DNA from: Pseudomonas sp. AL03
GTDB lineage: Bacteria > Pseudomonadota > Gammaproteobacteria > Pseudomonadales > Pseudomonadaceae
Assembly: GCF_029960815.1 (NCBI RefSeq)
Contig: NZ_JASBRE010000002.1
Location: 312,698 to 376,697 of the forward strand
Direction: 5' to 3'
DNA: 64,000 nt
In this document: piece by piece, positions 1 to 8,657 of the stretch
Numbering within the stretch: the stretch's first letter is position 1
Layout of the letters: each line of letters begins with the position of its first letter
The notes under the pieces: model-generated
Database searches by the model: none
What the model saw: the letters and a program-made list of their open reading frames with translations, nothing else
What the model was told of the DNA's origin: nothing
Made by a program: the position numbers and the translations under genes

Positions 1-413
1 ACGGCAAACGTCCTGATTCCGAGCGGACACTGACGGTCCATGGTCGTGAAGAAGTGCTGCGCACTGCCGCCGAGTTGATCGGCCAGCCGCTTACCGCGAT
101 CTATGCCAGTCCTTTCCTGCGGGCGCAGGAGACCGCGATGCTGGTACGTGAAGCCCTGGGCTTCCAACCGGAGATTCGCACCGTCGAGTGGCTGACCCCG
201 GACAATCGGCCGCAAGCGGTGGCAGAGCAGTTGGTGTCTGTCGATCACGCGCTGCTGGTCAGTCATAACCCGCTGGTGGGCAATCTGCTGGGTTACCTTC
301 AGCACGGTCATGTGCAGGGCCCGGAAGCGGTCCCCACCGCCGGCCTTGCCGAGCTTGAAGGCGAAGGACCGTTGGCCGGCGCGATGAAGCTCAAGGGCAT
401 CAAACACCCATAA
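1..413 (+). CDS. sixA: Phosphohistidine phosphatase SixA, 5' truncated by window edge
   Basis: This is the C-terminal part of a SixA-type histidine phosphatase, a family that removes phosphate from phosphohistidine in signalling phosphorelays. The open frame runs back to base 3, so the N-terminal RHG catalytic motif lies outside the window. The retained part shows the family's ASPFLRAQETA segment and the second catalytic histidine in LLVSHNPLVGNLL. It ends with the PLAGAMKLKG-type tail typical of Pseudomonas SixA. The stop is at 411-413. The assignment to the histidine phosphatase family is firm. SixA within that family is likely from the short length and tail. Confidence 0.85.
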   Translation, partial: GKRPDSERTLTVHGREEVLRTAAELIGQPLTAIYASPFLRAQETAMLVREALGFQPEIRTVEWLTPDNRPQAVAEQLVSVDHALLVSHNPLVGNLLGYLQHGHVQGPEAVPTAGLAELEGEGPLAGAMKLKGIKHP

Positions 414-416
414 AAA

Positions 417-446
417 TAGTCAACCGAGCAACTGCTTGGTTGACTA
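417..446 (+). terminator. Hairpin after sixA
   Basis: A perfect 9-bp inverted repeat (417-425 and 438-446) with a 12-base loop follows the sixA stop. There is no run of T after the stem, so intrinsic termination is possible but unproven. It could instead be an mRNA 3' stabiliser. Confidence 0.4.
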
Positions 447-482
447 CGCTTGCTCCAGACCAAAAATAAAGGAGCGAGTCGC

Positions 483-2150
483 ATGCCTGCTGCTTTTCGT
501 TTGCCGCTGGACGTTTTTTACGAGCGTGAAGCGTGCCATCCCCGCCAGCGCTTTTTGGTCCAGCCCACGGGCGGCGGCCAGGTCGAAACGCTGACTTGGG
601 AAGACGTCGGGCATCAGGCCCGTTGCGCCGCACACTGGTTGCGCGCGCGCGAACTGCCACAAGGCAGCCACATCGCCCTGATCTCGAAAAACTGCGCGCA
701 CTGGATCATCGCCGACCTGGCGATCTGGATGGCCGGCCATGTGTCGGTGCCGCTCTACCCGAACCTCACCGCCGAGACCGTGGCCCAGGTTCTTGAGCAT
801 TCGGAAGCGGCGCTGGTGTTTATCGGTAAACTCGATGACTGGCCTGGCATGTCTCGCGGGGTCAGCGCTGATCTGCCGACGATCAGCCTGCCGTTGCATC
901 CGCCCGGCACGTTCGATTTCAGTTGGGCCGACCTGCAAAAGAGCTCACCGATCCAGGACGATCCCAAGCCGTCCGCCGACCAGTTGGCGACCATCATTTA
1001 CACCTCCGGCACCACCGGCATGCCCAAGGGCGTGATGCACAGCTTCGCCAATCTGGGGTTTGCCACCACGCGCGGCACGCAGTTGTTCGGCCTGAATGAG
1101 TCGGATCGGCTGCTGTCCTACTTGCCGCTGTGCCATGTCGCTGAGCGGATGTTCGTCGAGCTGGCGTCGATCTACACCGGGCAAACGGTATTTTTTGCCG
1201 AGAGCCTGGACACCTTCCTGACCGATTTGCGCCGTGCACGACCGACTGCGCTGTTCGGCGTGCCGAGGATCTGGACCAAATTCCAGATGGGCGTGTACAG
1301 CAAGATCCCGGCAAAGCGTCTCGACTTCCTGCTCGGTCTGCCGATCATCGGCAAGCGGGTCGGGCACAAAGTCCTCGTCGGGCTCGGGCTGGATGCCTTG
1401 CGCATCGCCTTGTCCGGCGCCGCGCCAGTGCCGCAAACCTTGCTGTTGTGGTACCGCAAACTGGGCCTGGATGTGCTGGAGGTCTACGGCATGACCGAAA
1501 GCTGCGGCTATTCGCACGTGTGCCTGCCGGGCCAGAACAAACCCGGCTGGATCGGCAAGCCATGCCCGGAGGTCGAGGTGCGGATCGCCGAGTCGGGGGA
1601 GGTCATGGTGCGCAGCGGCGCAACCATGCTCGGGTATTTCAAGGAGCCTGAGAAAACCGCCGAAACCATCACCGAGGACGGCTTCCTGCGCACCGGCGAC
1701 AAGGGTGAGGAGGACGCCGAAGGCAACCTGCGCCTGACCGGGCGCCTGAAAGAGATTTTCAAGACTAGCAAAGGCAAATACGTCGCCCCGGCACCGATCG
1801 AAAATCGTCTGGCGGAGCATTCGCGGATCGAGCAGGTGTGCGTGGTCGGCGATGGCCTGAGTGCGCCGCTGGGGTTGTGCGTGCTTTCGGCGGTCGGTCA
1901 GCAGGACGCCAGCGGAACGGCGCGCGCAGGTCTGCATTCAAGCCTGGAAAAACTTCTGGAGGAGGTCAACGGCGTCCTCGATAAACACGAACGCTTGCGT
2001 CGATTGGTGGTGGTCAAGGACAGTTGGGCGGTGGAAAACGGCTTCCTGACGCCGACCCTGAAGATCAAGCGCAACGTGATCGAAGCCGCGTACGGTGCCC
2101 GTTTCGAAGAATGGAGCGAGCGCAGTGAAGTGGTGCTGTGGCAGGATTGA
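483..2150 (+). CDS. AMP-binding long-chain fatty-acid--CoA ligase-like protein
   Basis: A 555-residue member of the ANL superfamily, which activates a carboxylic acid with ATP to an acyl-adenylate and transfers it to CoA. The AMP-binding signature IIYTSGTTGMPKGVMHS lies near residue 170. The EVYGMTES motif, the LRTGDKG motif and the GRLKEIFKTSKGKYVAP hinge follow in the expected order. The ATG at 483 is chosen over one at 450 because AAAGGAG sits just upstream. A hotdog thioesterase follows 32 bp later, which suggests a shared acyl-CoA role. The family most resembles FadD15-type long-chain acyl-CoA synthetases. The exact acid substrate cannot be read from the sequence. Confidence 0.88.
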   Translation: MPAAFRLPLDVFYEREACHPRQRFLVQPTGGGQVETLTWEDVGHQARCAAHWLRARELPQGSHIALISKNCAHWIIADLAIWMAGHVSVPLYPNLTAETVAQVLEHSEAALVFIGKLDDWPGMSRGVSADLPTISLPLHPPGTFDFSWADLQKSSPIQDDPKPSADQLATIIYTSGTTGMPKGVMHSFANLGFATTRGTQLFGLNESDRLLSYLPLCHVAERMFVELASIYTGQTVFFAESLDTFLTDLRRARPTALFGVPRIWTKFQMGVYSKIPAKRLDFLLGLPIIGKRVGHKVLVGLGLDALRIALSGAAPVPQTLLLWYRKLGLDVLEVYGMTESCGYSHVCLPGQNKPGWIGKPCPEVEVRIAESGEVMVRSGATMLGYFKEPEKTAETITEDGFLRTGDKGEEDAEGNLRLTGRLKEIFKTSKGKYVAPAPIENRLAEHSRIEQVCVVGDGLSAPLGLCVLSAVGQQDASGTARAGLHSSLEKLLEEVNGVLDKHERLRRLVVVKDSWAVENGFLTPTLKIKRNVIEAAYGARFEEWSERSEVVLWQD

Positions 2151-2182
2151 GCCACGAATAACACTAACCAAGGAAAGCAACG

Positions 2183-2626
2183 ATGAGTCTGTGGCGTACC
2201 ACTCCCAACGTCGAGCAGCTGAACGCAATCCAGAAAAACACCATTGGCGAAGTGCTGGATATTCGCTTCGAAGCCTTCGACGAAGAGTCCCTGACCGCGA
2301 GCATGGCCATCGACCACCGCACTCACCAGCCTTACGGATTGCTACACGGAGGCGCCTCGGTGGTGCTGGCCGAAACCGTCGGCTCGATGGCCAGCTACCT
2401 GTGCATCGATGCCAGCAAGTTTTACTGCGTAGGCCTGGAAATCAACGCTAACCATTTGCGCGGCTTGCGCAGTGGGCGGGTCACGGCGGTGGCCAAGCCG
2501 ATTCACATTGGCCGCACGACGCATGTTTGGGACATTCGGCTGAGCAGCGATGAAGGCAAAGCCAGTTGTGTGTCGCGGTTGACCATGGCTGTGGTGCCGT
2601 TGGGTGAGAATCCGCCAACCCGCTGA
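2183..2626 (+). CDS. Hotdog-fold thioesterase (PaaI/YdiI type)
   Basis: A 147-residue single hotdog domain of the size expected for YdiI/PaaI-type acyl-CoA thioesterases, which hydrolyse CoA thioesters in the cytoplasm. The helix-start motif YGLLHGGASVVLAETVGS is clear, with His55-Gly-Gly and the likely catalytic Glu64. An AAGGAAAG site precedes the ATG. It is probably co-transcribed with the upstream acyl-CoA ligase, so the pair could form and release the same class of thioester. The substrate (aromatic, menaquinone-pathway or fatty acyl) is not determined. Confidence 0.88.
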   Translation: MSLWRTTPNVEQLNAIQKNTIGEVLDIRFEAFDEESLTASMAIDHRTHQPYGLLHGGASVVLAETVGSMASYLCIDASKFYCVGLEINANHLRGLRSGRVTAVAKPIHIGRTTHVWDIRLSSDEGKASCVSRLTMAVVPLGENPPTR

Positions 2627-2635
2627 AACGCAATT

Positions 2636-2774
2636 CCTTGTAGCAGCTGGCGCAGCCTGCGTTCGGCTGCGCAGCAGTCGTAAAACCATTCACCGCGGTG
2701 TCTCAGGCAAATCGAGGTGGCAGGATTTACGACTGCTTCGCAGCCGAACGCAGGCTTCGCCAGCTGCTACAAGG
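2636..2774. repeat. REP doublet (REPIN) after the thioesterase gene
   Basis: Two inverted copies of a roughly 47-base element face each other (about 2638-2684 and 2727-2773). They match with only two differences and share the core GTAGCAGCTGGCG. The same core recurs at 46952-47084 and 60141-60289. The arrangement is that of Pseudomonas REPINs, non-autonomous palindromic repeats moved by RAYT transposases. No RAYT gene is in the window. Confidence 0.85.
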
Positions 2775-2884
2775 ATCGACATCACCCTGACCGGACTGTC
2801 ATCATTCCTGGCACTTACGGTCATTGCGGTTCGCGACTGGCTTACAGACAATCAACCCCTGTTCTAGCTCATGGATCGACCGGT

Positions 2885-3691
2885 ATGTCGCAGCAGATTT
2901 TTTTCGCCCACGCCAACGGTTTCCCCTCGGGCACCTATGGCAAGTTGTTCGCGGCGCTGGCGCCCGAGTATCAGGTGACGCATCTGGAGCAGCACGCCCA
3001 CGACCCGCGTTTTCCGGCGGACGACAACTGGTACAACCTGGTGGACGAGCTGATTCATCACCTCAAGCAGCAACCGGAACCGGTCTGGGGCGTCGGCCAT
3101 TCCTTCGGTGGCGTGCTGCACTTGCACGCGGCGTTGCGGTGCCCCGAGCTCTATCGCGGCGTGGTGATGCTTGATTCGCCGGTGCTGACCCGTGCCGATC
3201 AATGGGTGATCCGTGCGGCCAAACGCTTTGGTTTCATCGATCGCCTGACTCCGGCCGGTCGTACGTTGGGGCGGCGCGAAGAGTTCGCCGATCTGGAAGC
3301 GGCTCGACGGTATTTCGCTGGCAAAACCCTGTTCCGTGGCTTCGATCCGGAATGCTTCGACGCCTACCTGCAACACGGCTTGCACAAGGTGGGCGACACG
3401 CTGCGTTTGCGCTTCGACCCGGCGACGGAAATCAGCATCTACCGTGGCGTGCCGCACACCAGTCCGGGTCGCGCACGGCAGCTGAAAGTGCCCCTCGCCG
3501 TCGTTCGAGGGCACAAAAGCCGCGTGGTGATGCGTCATCACGCAAGCGCTGTGGGGCGCATGCCGCTGGGCGAGTCGCTGACCCTGCCCGGCGGCCACAT
3601 GTTTCCCCTCGAGCGTCCCCAGGACACGGCCACGCTGCTGAAAAATCTGTTCAGCCGCTGGGAAGGTCGCCGCCTACGGGATTGCGCATGA
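2885..3691 (+). CDS. Alpha/beta hydrolase
   Basis: A 268-residue alpha/beta-hydrolase. The oxyanion segment FAHANGFPSGTYGK is at residues 7-20, the nucleophile elbow GHSFGG places Ser73, and GGHMFPLERP near the C terminus gives the catalytic His. ATG 2885 is used; a longer frame starting at 2717 would run through the REPIN and is unlikely. The stop overlaps the next gene's start by 4 bp (ATGA), so the two hydrolases are translationally coupled. The substrate is unknown. Confidence 0.85.
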   Translation: MSQQIFFAHANGFPSGTYGKLFAALAPEYQVTHLEQHAHDPRFPADDNWYNLVDELIHHLKQQPEPVWGVGHSFGGVLHLHAALRCPELYRGVVMLDSPVLTRADQWVIRAAKRFGFIDRLTPAGRTLGRREEFADLEAARRYFAGKTLFRGFDPECFDAYLQHGLHKVGDTLRLRFDPATEISIYRGVPHTSPGRARQLKVPLAVVRGHKSRVVMRHHASAVGRMPLGESLTLPGGHMFPLERPQDTATLLKNLFSRWEGRRLRDCA

Positions 3692-4542
3692 GCAACGTCG
3701 TTGAGGAAGTCCGCCTTAGCCTGCCGCACATAGAGCTGGCAGCGCACCTGTTCGGTCCCGAAGACGGCATGCCGGTGATCGCTTTGCATGGCTGGCTGGA
3801 CAACGCCAACAGCTTTGCCCGACTGGCGCCGAAGCTCAAAGGCTTGCGCATCATTGCGCTGGACATGGCCGGTCACGGTCATTCCGGGCATCGTCCGACC
3901 GGTGCCGGTTACGCGCTGTGGGACTACGCCCATGACGTGCTGCAAGTCGCCGAACAACTGGGCTGGAAACGCTTCGCACTGCTGGGGCATTCCATGGGCG
4001 CGATTGTTTCGCTGGTGCTGGCCGGTTCGTTGCCGGAGCGAGTGACCCATCTGGCGTTGATCGACGGCATCATTCCTCCTACAGACAAAGGCGAAAACGC
4101 TGCCGAGCGGATGGGCATGGCCCTGCAAGCGCAGCTGGATTTGCGGGAGAAGCGCAAACCGGTCTACAAAACGCTCGACCGGGCCATCGAGGCGCGCATG
4201 AAAGGCTTGGTAGCGGTCAGTCGCGAAGCCGCGGAACTACTGGCCCAACGTGGATTGATGCCGGTGCCGGGTGGTTACACCTGGCGCACCGATAACCGCC
4301 TTACGTTACCGTCGCCGCTGCGTCTGACCACCGAACAGGCGATGGCCTTCGTCCTGCGGGTCAGTTGTCCTGCAAAACTGGTGGTGGCTGCCGACGGCAT
4401 GCTAGCCAAACATCCCGAGTTGCTGGAGCGTCTACCCTTTAGCCGTGAACAGCTGCCTGGCGGCCATCATTTGCACCTGAATGACGAACCCGGCGCCGAC
4501 CTTGTCGCAGACTGTTTCAATCGGTTCTTCGCCGTTCCTTGA
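3688..4542 (+). CDS. Alpha/beta hydrolase
   Basis: A 284-residue alpha/beta-hydrolase, probably an esterase-like enzyme. HGW at residues 34-36 is the oxyanion loop, LLGHSMGA gives nucleophile Ser102, and GGHHLHLN near the end carries the catalytic His. It starts inside the last codon of the preceding hydrolase (ATGA overlap). The two proteins are distant paralogues rather than a recent duplication. The substrate is not evident. Confidence 0.86.
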   Translation: MSNVVEEVRLSLPHIELAAHLFGPEDGMPVIALHGWLDNANSFARLAPKLKGLRIIALDMAGHGHSGHRPTGAGYALWDYAHDVLQVAEQLGWKRFALLGHSMGAIVSLVLAGSLPERVTHLALIDGIIPPTDKGENAAERMGMALQAQLDLREKRKPVYKTLDRAIEARMKGLVAVSREAAELLAQRGLMPVPGGYTWRTDNRLTLPSPLRLTTEQAMAFVLRVSCPAKLVVAADGMLAKHPELLERLPFSREQLPGGHHLHLNDEPGADLVADCFNRFFAVP

Positions 4543-4592
4543 CTTGCGCCGGGCAACTGTCGAGGCTGGGCGGGTTGAAATGGGAGACAACC

Positions 4593-5252
4593 ATGATAGA
4601 TCTCTACACCGCTGCGACCCCGAATGGCCACAAGGTCTCTATCGTGCTCGAGGAACTCGGCTTGCCCTACACGGTGCACGCCTTGAGTTTCGACAAAAAG
4701 GAACAGAAGTCCAAGGACTTCCTCAAGATCAATCCCAATGGCCGGATTCCGGCGATTGTCGACCGCGCCAACGGCGATTTTGCCGTGTTCGAATCCGGCG
4801 CCATTCTGATTTACCTCGCTGAGCTGAGCGGCAAACTGCTGCCCAAAGACCCCAAGGGGCGCTCGGTAGTGTTGCAATGGTTGATGTTCCAGATGGGTGG
4901 GATCGGCCCGATGCAAGGCCAGGCCAACGTGTTTTTCCGTTATTTCCCGGAGAAACTCCAGGGCGCCATCGACCGCTATCAACATGAAACCCGTCGCCTC
5001 TATGAAGTGCTCGACACGCGCCTGCAAGCCGTGGAGTTCCTTGCGGACGAGTACAGCATTGCCGACATCGCTACTTTTCCGTGGGTTCGTGGTCACGAGT
5101 GGTCCGGTGTCGCGGTGGACGGCTTGCCAGCCTTGCAACGCTGGATGGCAGCCCTGGAGGCGCGTCCGGCGGTGCAGCGTGGTTTGCTGGTTCCCGAGCG
5201 CATCGATGACGCCAGTGTCGTCAAAGGTGCCCAGGCCATGCTGATCCGATGA
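4593..5252 (+). CDS. Glutathione S-transferase, YfcG/YghU-like (Nu class)
   Basis: A 219-residue GST with the thioredoxin-fold start [19 protein letters not shown], the cis-Pro segment [11 protein letters not shown] and the glutathione-binding [11 protein letters not shown] motif. The C-terminal helical domain has the [12 protein letters not shown]-capping box. The TPNGHK active-site region and overall order match E. coli YfcG, a disulfide-bond oxidoreductase with weak classical GST activity. ATG 4593 is preceded by GGGAG; an upstream frame extension from 4539 is rejected. The next gene overlaps the stop by 4 bp. Confidence 0.88.
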   Translation: MIDLYTAATPNGHKVSIVLEELGLPYTVHALSFDKKEQKSKDFLKINPNGRIPAIVDRANGDFAVFESGAILIYLAELSGKLLPKDPKGRSVVLQWLMFQMGGIGPMQGQANVFFRYFPEKLQGAIDRYQHETRRLYEVLDTRLQAVEFLADEYSIADIATFPWVRGHEWSGVAVDGLPALQRWMAALEARPAVQRGLLVPERIDDASVVKGAQAMLIR

Positions 5253-6067
5253 GTCTATCCATGCGTTCACTCAGTCTGCTCACGCTGTGTTGTTTCAGTC
5301 CCCTGTTGTTTGCCGCCGATGTCCCGGGCAGCCAGGACCTGCCGATCGTGCCGCGTATGGCCGATGCGCAGATCGTCGACTATCGTCCGGTCGCCGAACT
5401 TGAGCGGATCTATCCACTGGGTTCGATCCGCAAAATCAGCGGCCAGTTGCGCTTCGATGGTCAGGTCAGCGCCCGTGGAACGGCCACCTCGGTAACCTAC
5501 GAATTACCGCCGGAGCATTCGTCAACCGACGCCTTCACCGCCGCTCGTGAAACCTTGCAGAAGCAGGGCGCCCAACTGCTGTTCTGGTGCCAGGCCCGTG
5601 ATTGCGGCGAAAGCAGCCTGTGGGCTAACGATGTCTTCGGCAATGCCAAGCTCTATGGCGCTGATGATCAGCAAGCGTATTTGCTGTTGCGCCTGGCGGC
5701 TCCGCAGGACAACACGCTGGTGGCGCTTTACAGCATCACGCGCGGCAATCGCAAAGCCTATTTGCACGTCGAACAGTTCGACGCCGCTGCGCCGCTGGGC
5801 GATTTGTTGCCGACGTCTGCCACCTTGCTTCGGGAGCTCAAAAGCACCGGTGAGCTCGATTTCCCCAAGCTGACCGGCGATCCTGACGATGCCTGGCTGC
5901 GCCTGATCTCCCGTGGATTGAATCTGGACACCACGTTGCGGGTCAGTGTTTCCGGGGCGAAGGCCGAAGCCTGGCGTCAGGCATTGATCGGGCAGGGTGT
6001 GCGTACCGCCAGGATGGAAGCCGGCAGCGTCGAGGGCGCAGGCTTGCACATCGAACTGTTGCGATAA
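5249..6067 (+). CDS. DUF4892 domain exported protein
   Basis: A 272-residue protein with an N-terminal signal peptide (hydrophobic stretch [13 protein letters not shown], likely cleaved before ADVPGSQD). It matches the DUF4892 pattern: [21 protein letters not shown] early, then a C-terminal OmpA-like-sized region. The start at 5249 overlaps the GST stop (ATGA); a second in-frame ATG at 5261 is also possible. It is probably periplasmic or outer-membrane associated. The molecular function is unknown. Confidence 0.78.
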   Translation: MSLSMRSLSLLTLCCFSPLLFAADVPGSQDLPIVPRMADAQIVDYRPVAELERIYPLGSIRKISGQLRFDGQVSARGTATSVTYELPPEHSSTDAFTAARETLQKQGAQLLFWCQARDCGESSLWANDVFGNAKLYGADDQQAYLLLRLAAPQDNTLVALYSITRGNRKAYLHVEQFDAAAPLGDLLPTSATLLRELKSTGELDFPKLTGDPDDAWLRLISRGLNLDTTLRVSVSGAKAEAWRQALIGQGVRTARMEAGSVEGAGLHIELLR

Positions 6068-6075
6068 GCTTTATC

Positions 6076-6102
6076 AGGCGAACGTGCAAGCCGCGTTCGC
6101 CT
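6076..6102 (+). terminator. Hairpin after the DUF4892 gene
   Basis: A 9-bp perfect inverted repeat (6076-6084 and 6094-6102) is followed by ACTCTTTT, a weak T-tract. It is a likely intrinsic terminator for the GST/DUF4892 pair. Confidence 0.6.
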
Positions 6103-6136
6103 ACTCTTTTGCGGACTGACTTTTTTCGAGATTTAG

Positions 6137-7192
6137 ATGATCAATAACGATCGGCTGTTGGTGCAGATCCTGCTCCTGGTGCTGTTTGGCGCGAGCTTCT
6201 GGGTGATGGCACCGTTCTGGTCGGCGCTGTTCTGGGGCGCGGTGCTGGCGTTTGCCAGTTGGCCGCTGATGCGTTTGCTGACGCGTTGGCTCAATGGTCG
6301 CGAGTCGTTGGCAGCGGCATTGCTGACGCTGGGCTGGATGTTGCTGGTGGCGGTGCCGTTGGTGTGGCTGGGGTTCAACCTCGCGGACCATGTGCGCGAT
6401 GCCACGGCGTTCATCAAGGATGTGCAGGTCGATGGGCTGCCGGAAGCGCCGACCTGGCTGGGCAGTGTTCCCCTGGTGGGCGAGCGGCTGGTGGGGATCT
6501 GGAACAGCATCGATCAGCAGGGCGCGGCGATGATGCTGGCGGTCAAACCTTATCTGGGCCAGGTCGGCAACTGGTTGCTGGCGCGCAGTGCGCAAATTGG
6601 CGGCGGGATTCTCGAGCTGACATTGAGTATCGTCTTCGTGTTCTTTTTCTACCGTGACGGGCCGCGTCTGGCAGCGTTTGTTCATGGGCTGCTGGAACGG
6701 CTGATTGGTGACCGTGCCGGGTATTACATCGAATTGGTGGCGGGCACGGTGCAGCGGGTGGTGAACGGTGTAATCGGGACGGCGGCGGCCCAGGCGGTTC
6801 TGGCGTTGATCGGGTTCTTGATTGCCGGGGTCCCAGGGGCACTGGTGCTAGGGATTGTTACATTTTTGCTGAGCCTGATTCCGATGGGGCCGCCACTGGT
6901 GTGGATTCCGGCCACGGCGTGGTTGGCGTGGAAGGGTGAGTACGGGATGGCGGTGTTTCTCGGAAGTTGGGGGACGTTCATCATCAGTGGCGTCGACAAC
7001 GTGCTCAAACCGTACCTGATCAGCCGGGGCGGAAATTTGCCGTTGGTGATAGTGCTGCTCGGGGTGTTTGGCGGGCTGATTGCCTTTGGGTTTATTGGCT
7101 TGTTCATCGGCCCGACATTGTTGGCGGTGGCCTACAGCCTGCTGACCGACTGGAGCAAGAGCCAGTCTCGGGTTGAAGATCGGCGCCCTTGA
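6137..7192 (+). CDS. ydiK: AI-2E transporter family membrane protein, YdiK-like
   Basis: A 351-residue polytopic inner-membrane protein of the PerM/AI-2E transporter family (PF01594). Two hydrophobic pairs lie in the first 90 residues. A central region leads to the VFVFFFYRDG segment, and four C-terminal helices contain ITFLLSLIPMGPPLVW and SGVDNVLKPYLISRG, both hallmarks of the family. The length fits YdiK. Known members export small molecules or Na+. No specific substrate can be assigned here. A terminator hairpin follows. Confidence 0.88.
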   Translation: MINNDRLLVQILLLVLFGASFWVMAPFWSALFWGAVLAFASWPLMRLLTRWLNGRESLAAALLTLGWMLLVAVPLVWLGFNLADHVRDATAFIKDVQVDGLPEAPTWLGSVPLVGERLVGIWNSIDQQGAAMMLAVKPYLGQVGNWLLARSAQIGGGILELTLSIVFVFFFYRDGPRLAAFVHGLLERLIGDRAGYYIELVAGTVQRVVNGVIGTAAAQAVLALIGFLIAGVPGALVLGIVTFLLSLIPMGPPLVWIPATAWLAWKGEYGMAVFLGSWGTFIISGVDNVLKPYLISRGGNLPLVIVLLGVFGGLIAFGFIGLFIGPTLLAVAYSLLTDWSKSQSRVEDRRP

Positions 7193-7197
7193 TCGTT

Positions 7198-7230
7198 CCC
7201 ACTGAACCGGTGAAGGTCAGTGGGCTTTTG
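7198..7230 (+). terminator. Intrinsic terminator after ydiK
   Basis: An 8-bp inverted repeat CCCACTGA/TCAGTGGG (7198-7205 and 7217-7224) is followed directly by CTTTTG. It separates ydiK from the convergent small gene at 7247-7387. Confidence 0.7.
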
Positions 7231-7246
7231 ACTTAAGTGGCCACGT

Positions 7247-7387
7247 TCAGGTACTTGCCACGGTCGCCACATTGTCGAGCGAGTACTGCTTGCTCAGGTT
7301 AGCGATCATTTTGTTCAGGGCTTCGGTCACGTTCGACTGATCGGTGGAGCTGTCCGTATTTCTCTCCCTGCTGACGCTACCGATCAT
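7247..7387 (-). CDS. Small protein of unknown function, 46 residues
   Basis: A short reading frame on the minus strand, ATG at 7387-7385 and TGA ending at 7247. A perfect AAGGAG (7401-7396) lies 8 bases before the ATG, the best Shine-Dalgarno in this neighbourhood. The peptide begins MIGSVSRERNTDSSTDQ and ends with an amphipathic stretch, VTEALNKMIANLSKQYSLDN followed by VATVAST. It has no signal peptide or transmembrane segment. I do not recognise a family. A 16-bp palindrome lies about 86 bp upstream of the start, which may be its operator. It could be a true small gene or the tail of a decayed island. The strong start signal favours a real gene. Confidence 0.55.
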   Translation of the reverse strand: MIGSVSRERNTDSSTDQSNVTEALNKMIANLSKQYSLDNVATVAST

Positions 7388-7472
7388 TGGGCTCACTCCT
7401 TGGAATGGGTAACCGGTGGGTGCACCGGCTTATGCAGCCTCAAGGAGCAAGTTGTCGTGGGTATATGGGGTT

Positions 7473-7488
7473 TGTACCGAACGGTACA
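7473..7488. promoter_or_regulatory. Perfect 16-bp palindrome, possible operator
   Basis: TGTACCG-AA-CGGTACA has two 7-bp arms around a 2-base centre. The form resembles operators of TetR-family repressors. It lies between the 46-codon gene, which is transcribed away from it, and the two-component remnant. It contains no T-run and is too short for a terminator. The controlling protein is unknown. Confidence 0.5.
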
Positions 7489-7499
7489 CAGAGTTGTGA

Positions 7500-7751
7500 T
7501 CAGGCTCGGGCCAGGCGAATCACTGCTGTCAGGCCACCACCGGGCGTTTCTTCCAGGCTCAACTGTCCACCCATGTAGTCGTCGGCGCCCAGTTCCAGGC
7601 CGATGATCCGGTCGGTCGGTTCGCAACGGGCAGTGAGCATCAGGATAGGGATGTGGAAGTGCTGTAAGGACGTGTTGCGGCTGCCGAAGGTAACGTTGAA
7701 GGGTGTTGCAGGCGTGTCATGTGTGTATCTGACTCGACACAATTGACGCAA
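7500..7751 (-). pseudogene. Deletion scar joining response-regulator and histidine-kinase fragments
   Basis: An 83-codon frame contains two fragments that never belong together in this order. Codons 32-60 (7658-7572) read as the end of a receiver domain, IPILMLTARCEPTDRIIGLE then LGADDYM. Codons 61-83 (7571-7503) read as the last residues of a histidine kinase ATPase domain, GGQLSLEETPGGGLTAVIRL. The lysine, output domain, kinase dimerisation domain and most of the ATPase domain are missing. The simplest reading is an internal deletion of an adjacent response-regulator/kinase gene pair on the minus strand. The first 30 codons resemble nothing I know. The fragment is unlikely to be functional. 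Confidence 0.7.
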
Positions 7752-7820
7752 GGGCTAGTCTTGATTGAGCCGCCTCGACGAATTACCGATCATCGGGTCC
7801 CGTAGAGGCGCTGGTTCCGC

Positions 7821-7826
7821 TACAAT
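7821..7826 (+). promoter_or_regulatory. Putative pyrF -10 box
   Basis: TACAAT followed by a GC-rich GCGCGCC stretch lies 35 bp before the pyrF start. No convincing -35 hexamer is visible at 16-18 bp upstream, so this is a partial promoter call. Confidence 0.4.
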
Positions 7827-7860
7827 GCGCGCCGATTTCGACCTGCCTGAGAGCCCACTC

Positions 7861-8559
7861 ATGTCCGCCTGCCAGACTCCTATCATCGTCGCCCTGGATT
7901 TCCCCACCCGTGACGCCGCACTGAAGCTGGCCGATCAGTTGGACCCGAAGCTGTGCCGGGTCAAAGTCGGTAAAGAATTGTTCACCAGCTGCGCTTCGGA
8001 AATCGTTGGCACCTTACGTGACAAAGGTTTCGAAGTATTCCTGGACCTCAAGTTCCATGACATCCCGAACACCACCGCCATGGCCGTCAAGGCGGCTGCG
8101 GAAATGGGCGTGTGGATGGTCAATGTGCACTGCTCCGGTGGTTTGCGCATGATGGCCGCGTGCCGCGAAGTGCTCGACCAGCGTACCGGTCCGAAACCAT
8201 TGCTGATCGGCGTGACCGTGCTGACCAGCATGGAACGTGAGGATCTGGCGGGGATCGGTCTGGATATCGAGCCGCAGGAGCAAGTGTTGCGTCTGGCCGC
8301 GTTGGCGGAAAAAGCCGGGATGGATGGTCTGGTTTGCTCGGCTCTGGAAGCCCGGGCCCTGAAATCGGCACACCCGTCGCTGCAACTGGTCACTCCGGGG
8401 ATTCGTCCAGCGGGCAGCGCCCAGGACGATCAGCGCCGCATTCTGACGCCGCGTCAGGCGCTGGATGCCGGTTCCGATTATCTGGTGATCGGCCGTCCGA
8501 TCAGCCAGGCCGCGGATCCGGCCAAGGCGTTGGCGGCCGTAGTCGCCGAACTGGCTTAA
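7861..8559 (+). CDS. pyrF: Orotidine 5'-phosphate decarboxylase
   Basis: A 232-residue TIM-barrel enzyme that decarboxylates OMP to UMP, the last step of de novo pyrimidine synthesis. The start IIVALDFPT carries the first substrate-binding Asp, [11 protein letters not shown] gives the catalytic Asp62-Lys64-Asp67 array, and the phosphate-binding end reads VTPGIRP then YLVIGRPI. The length is standard for bacterial PyrF. ATG 7861 is chosen because the frame upstream of it crosses the promoter region. A long palindromic repeat separates it from the convergent oxidoreductase gene. Confidence 0.97.
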   Translation: MSACQTPIIVALDFPTRDAALKLADQLDPKLCRVKVGKELFTSCASEIVGTLRDKGFEVFLDLKFHDIPNTTAMAVKAAAEMGVWMVNVHCSGGLRMMAACREVLDQRTGPKPLLIGVTVLTSMEREDLAGIGLDIEPQEQVLRLAALAEKAGMDGLVCSALEARALKSAHPSLQLVTPGIRPAGSAQDDQRRILTPRQALDAGSDYLVIGRPISQAADPAKALAAVVAELA

Positions 8560-8578
8560 GCAGCGCCTCCAAAATCAT

Positions 8579-8652
8579 TCGCGGGCAAGCCTCGCTCCTA
8601 CAAGTCATGGGTCGACCGACCCATGACTTGTAGGAGCGAGGCTTGCCCGCGA
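8579..8652. repeat. Long perfect palindrome, REP family with TGTAGGAGCGAGGCTTGCC core
   Basis: Two 36-base arms (8579-8614 and 8617-8652) are exact reverse complements around a 2-base centre. The core is the common Pseudomonas sequence of a lone copy at 14691-14715. It lies between the convergent pyrF and oxidoreductase genes, so a transcript from either side would form a very stable hairpin that could end or protect it. Confidence 0.85.
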
Positions 8653-8657
8653 AGCTT

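Noticed and set aside
3202..3687. A long upstream extension of the second alpha/beta hydrolase
   Set aside because: It reads the first hydrolase gene out of frame. The ATG at 3688, overlapping the upstream stop, gives a normal-length protein.
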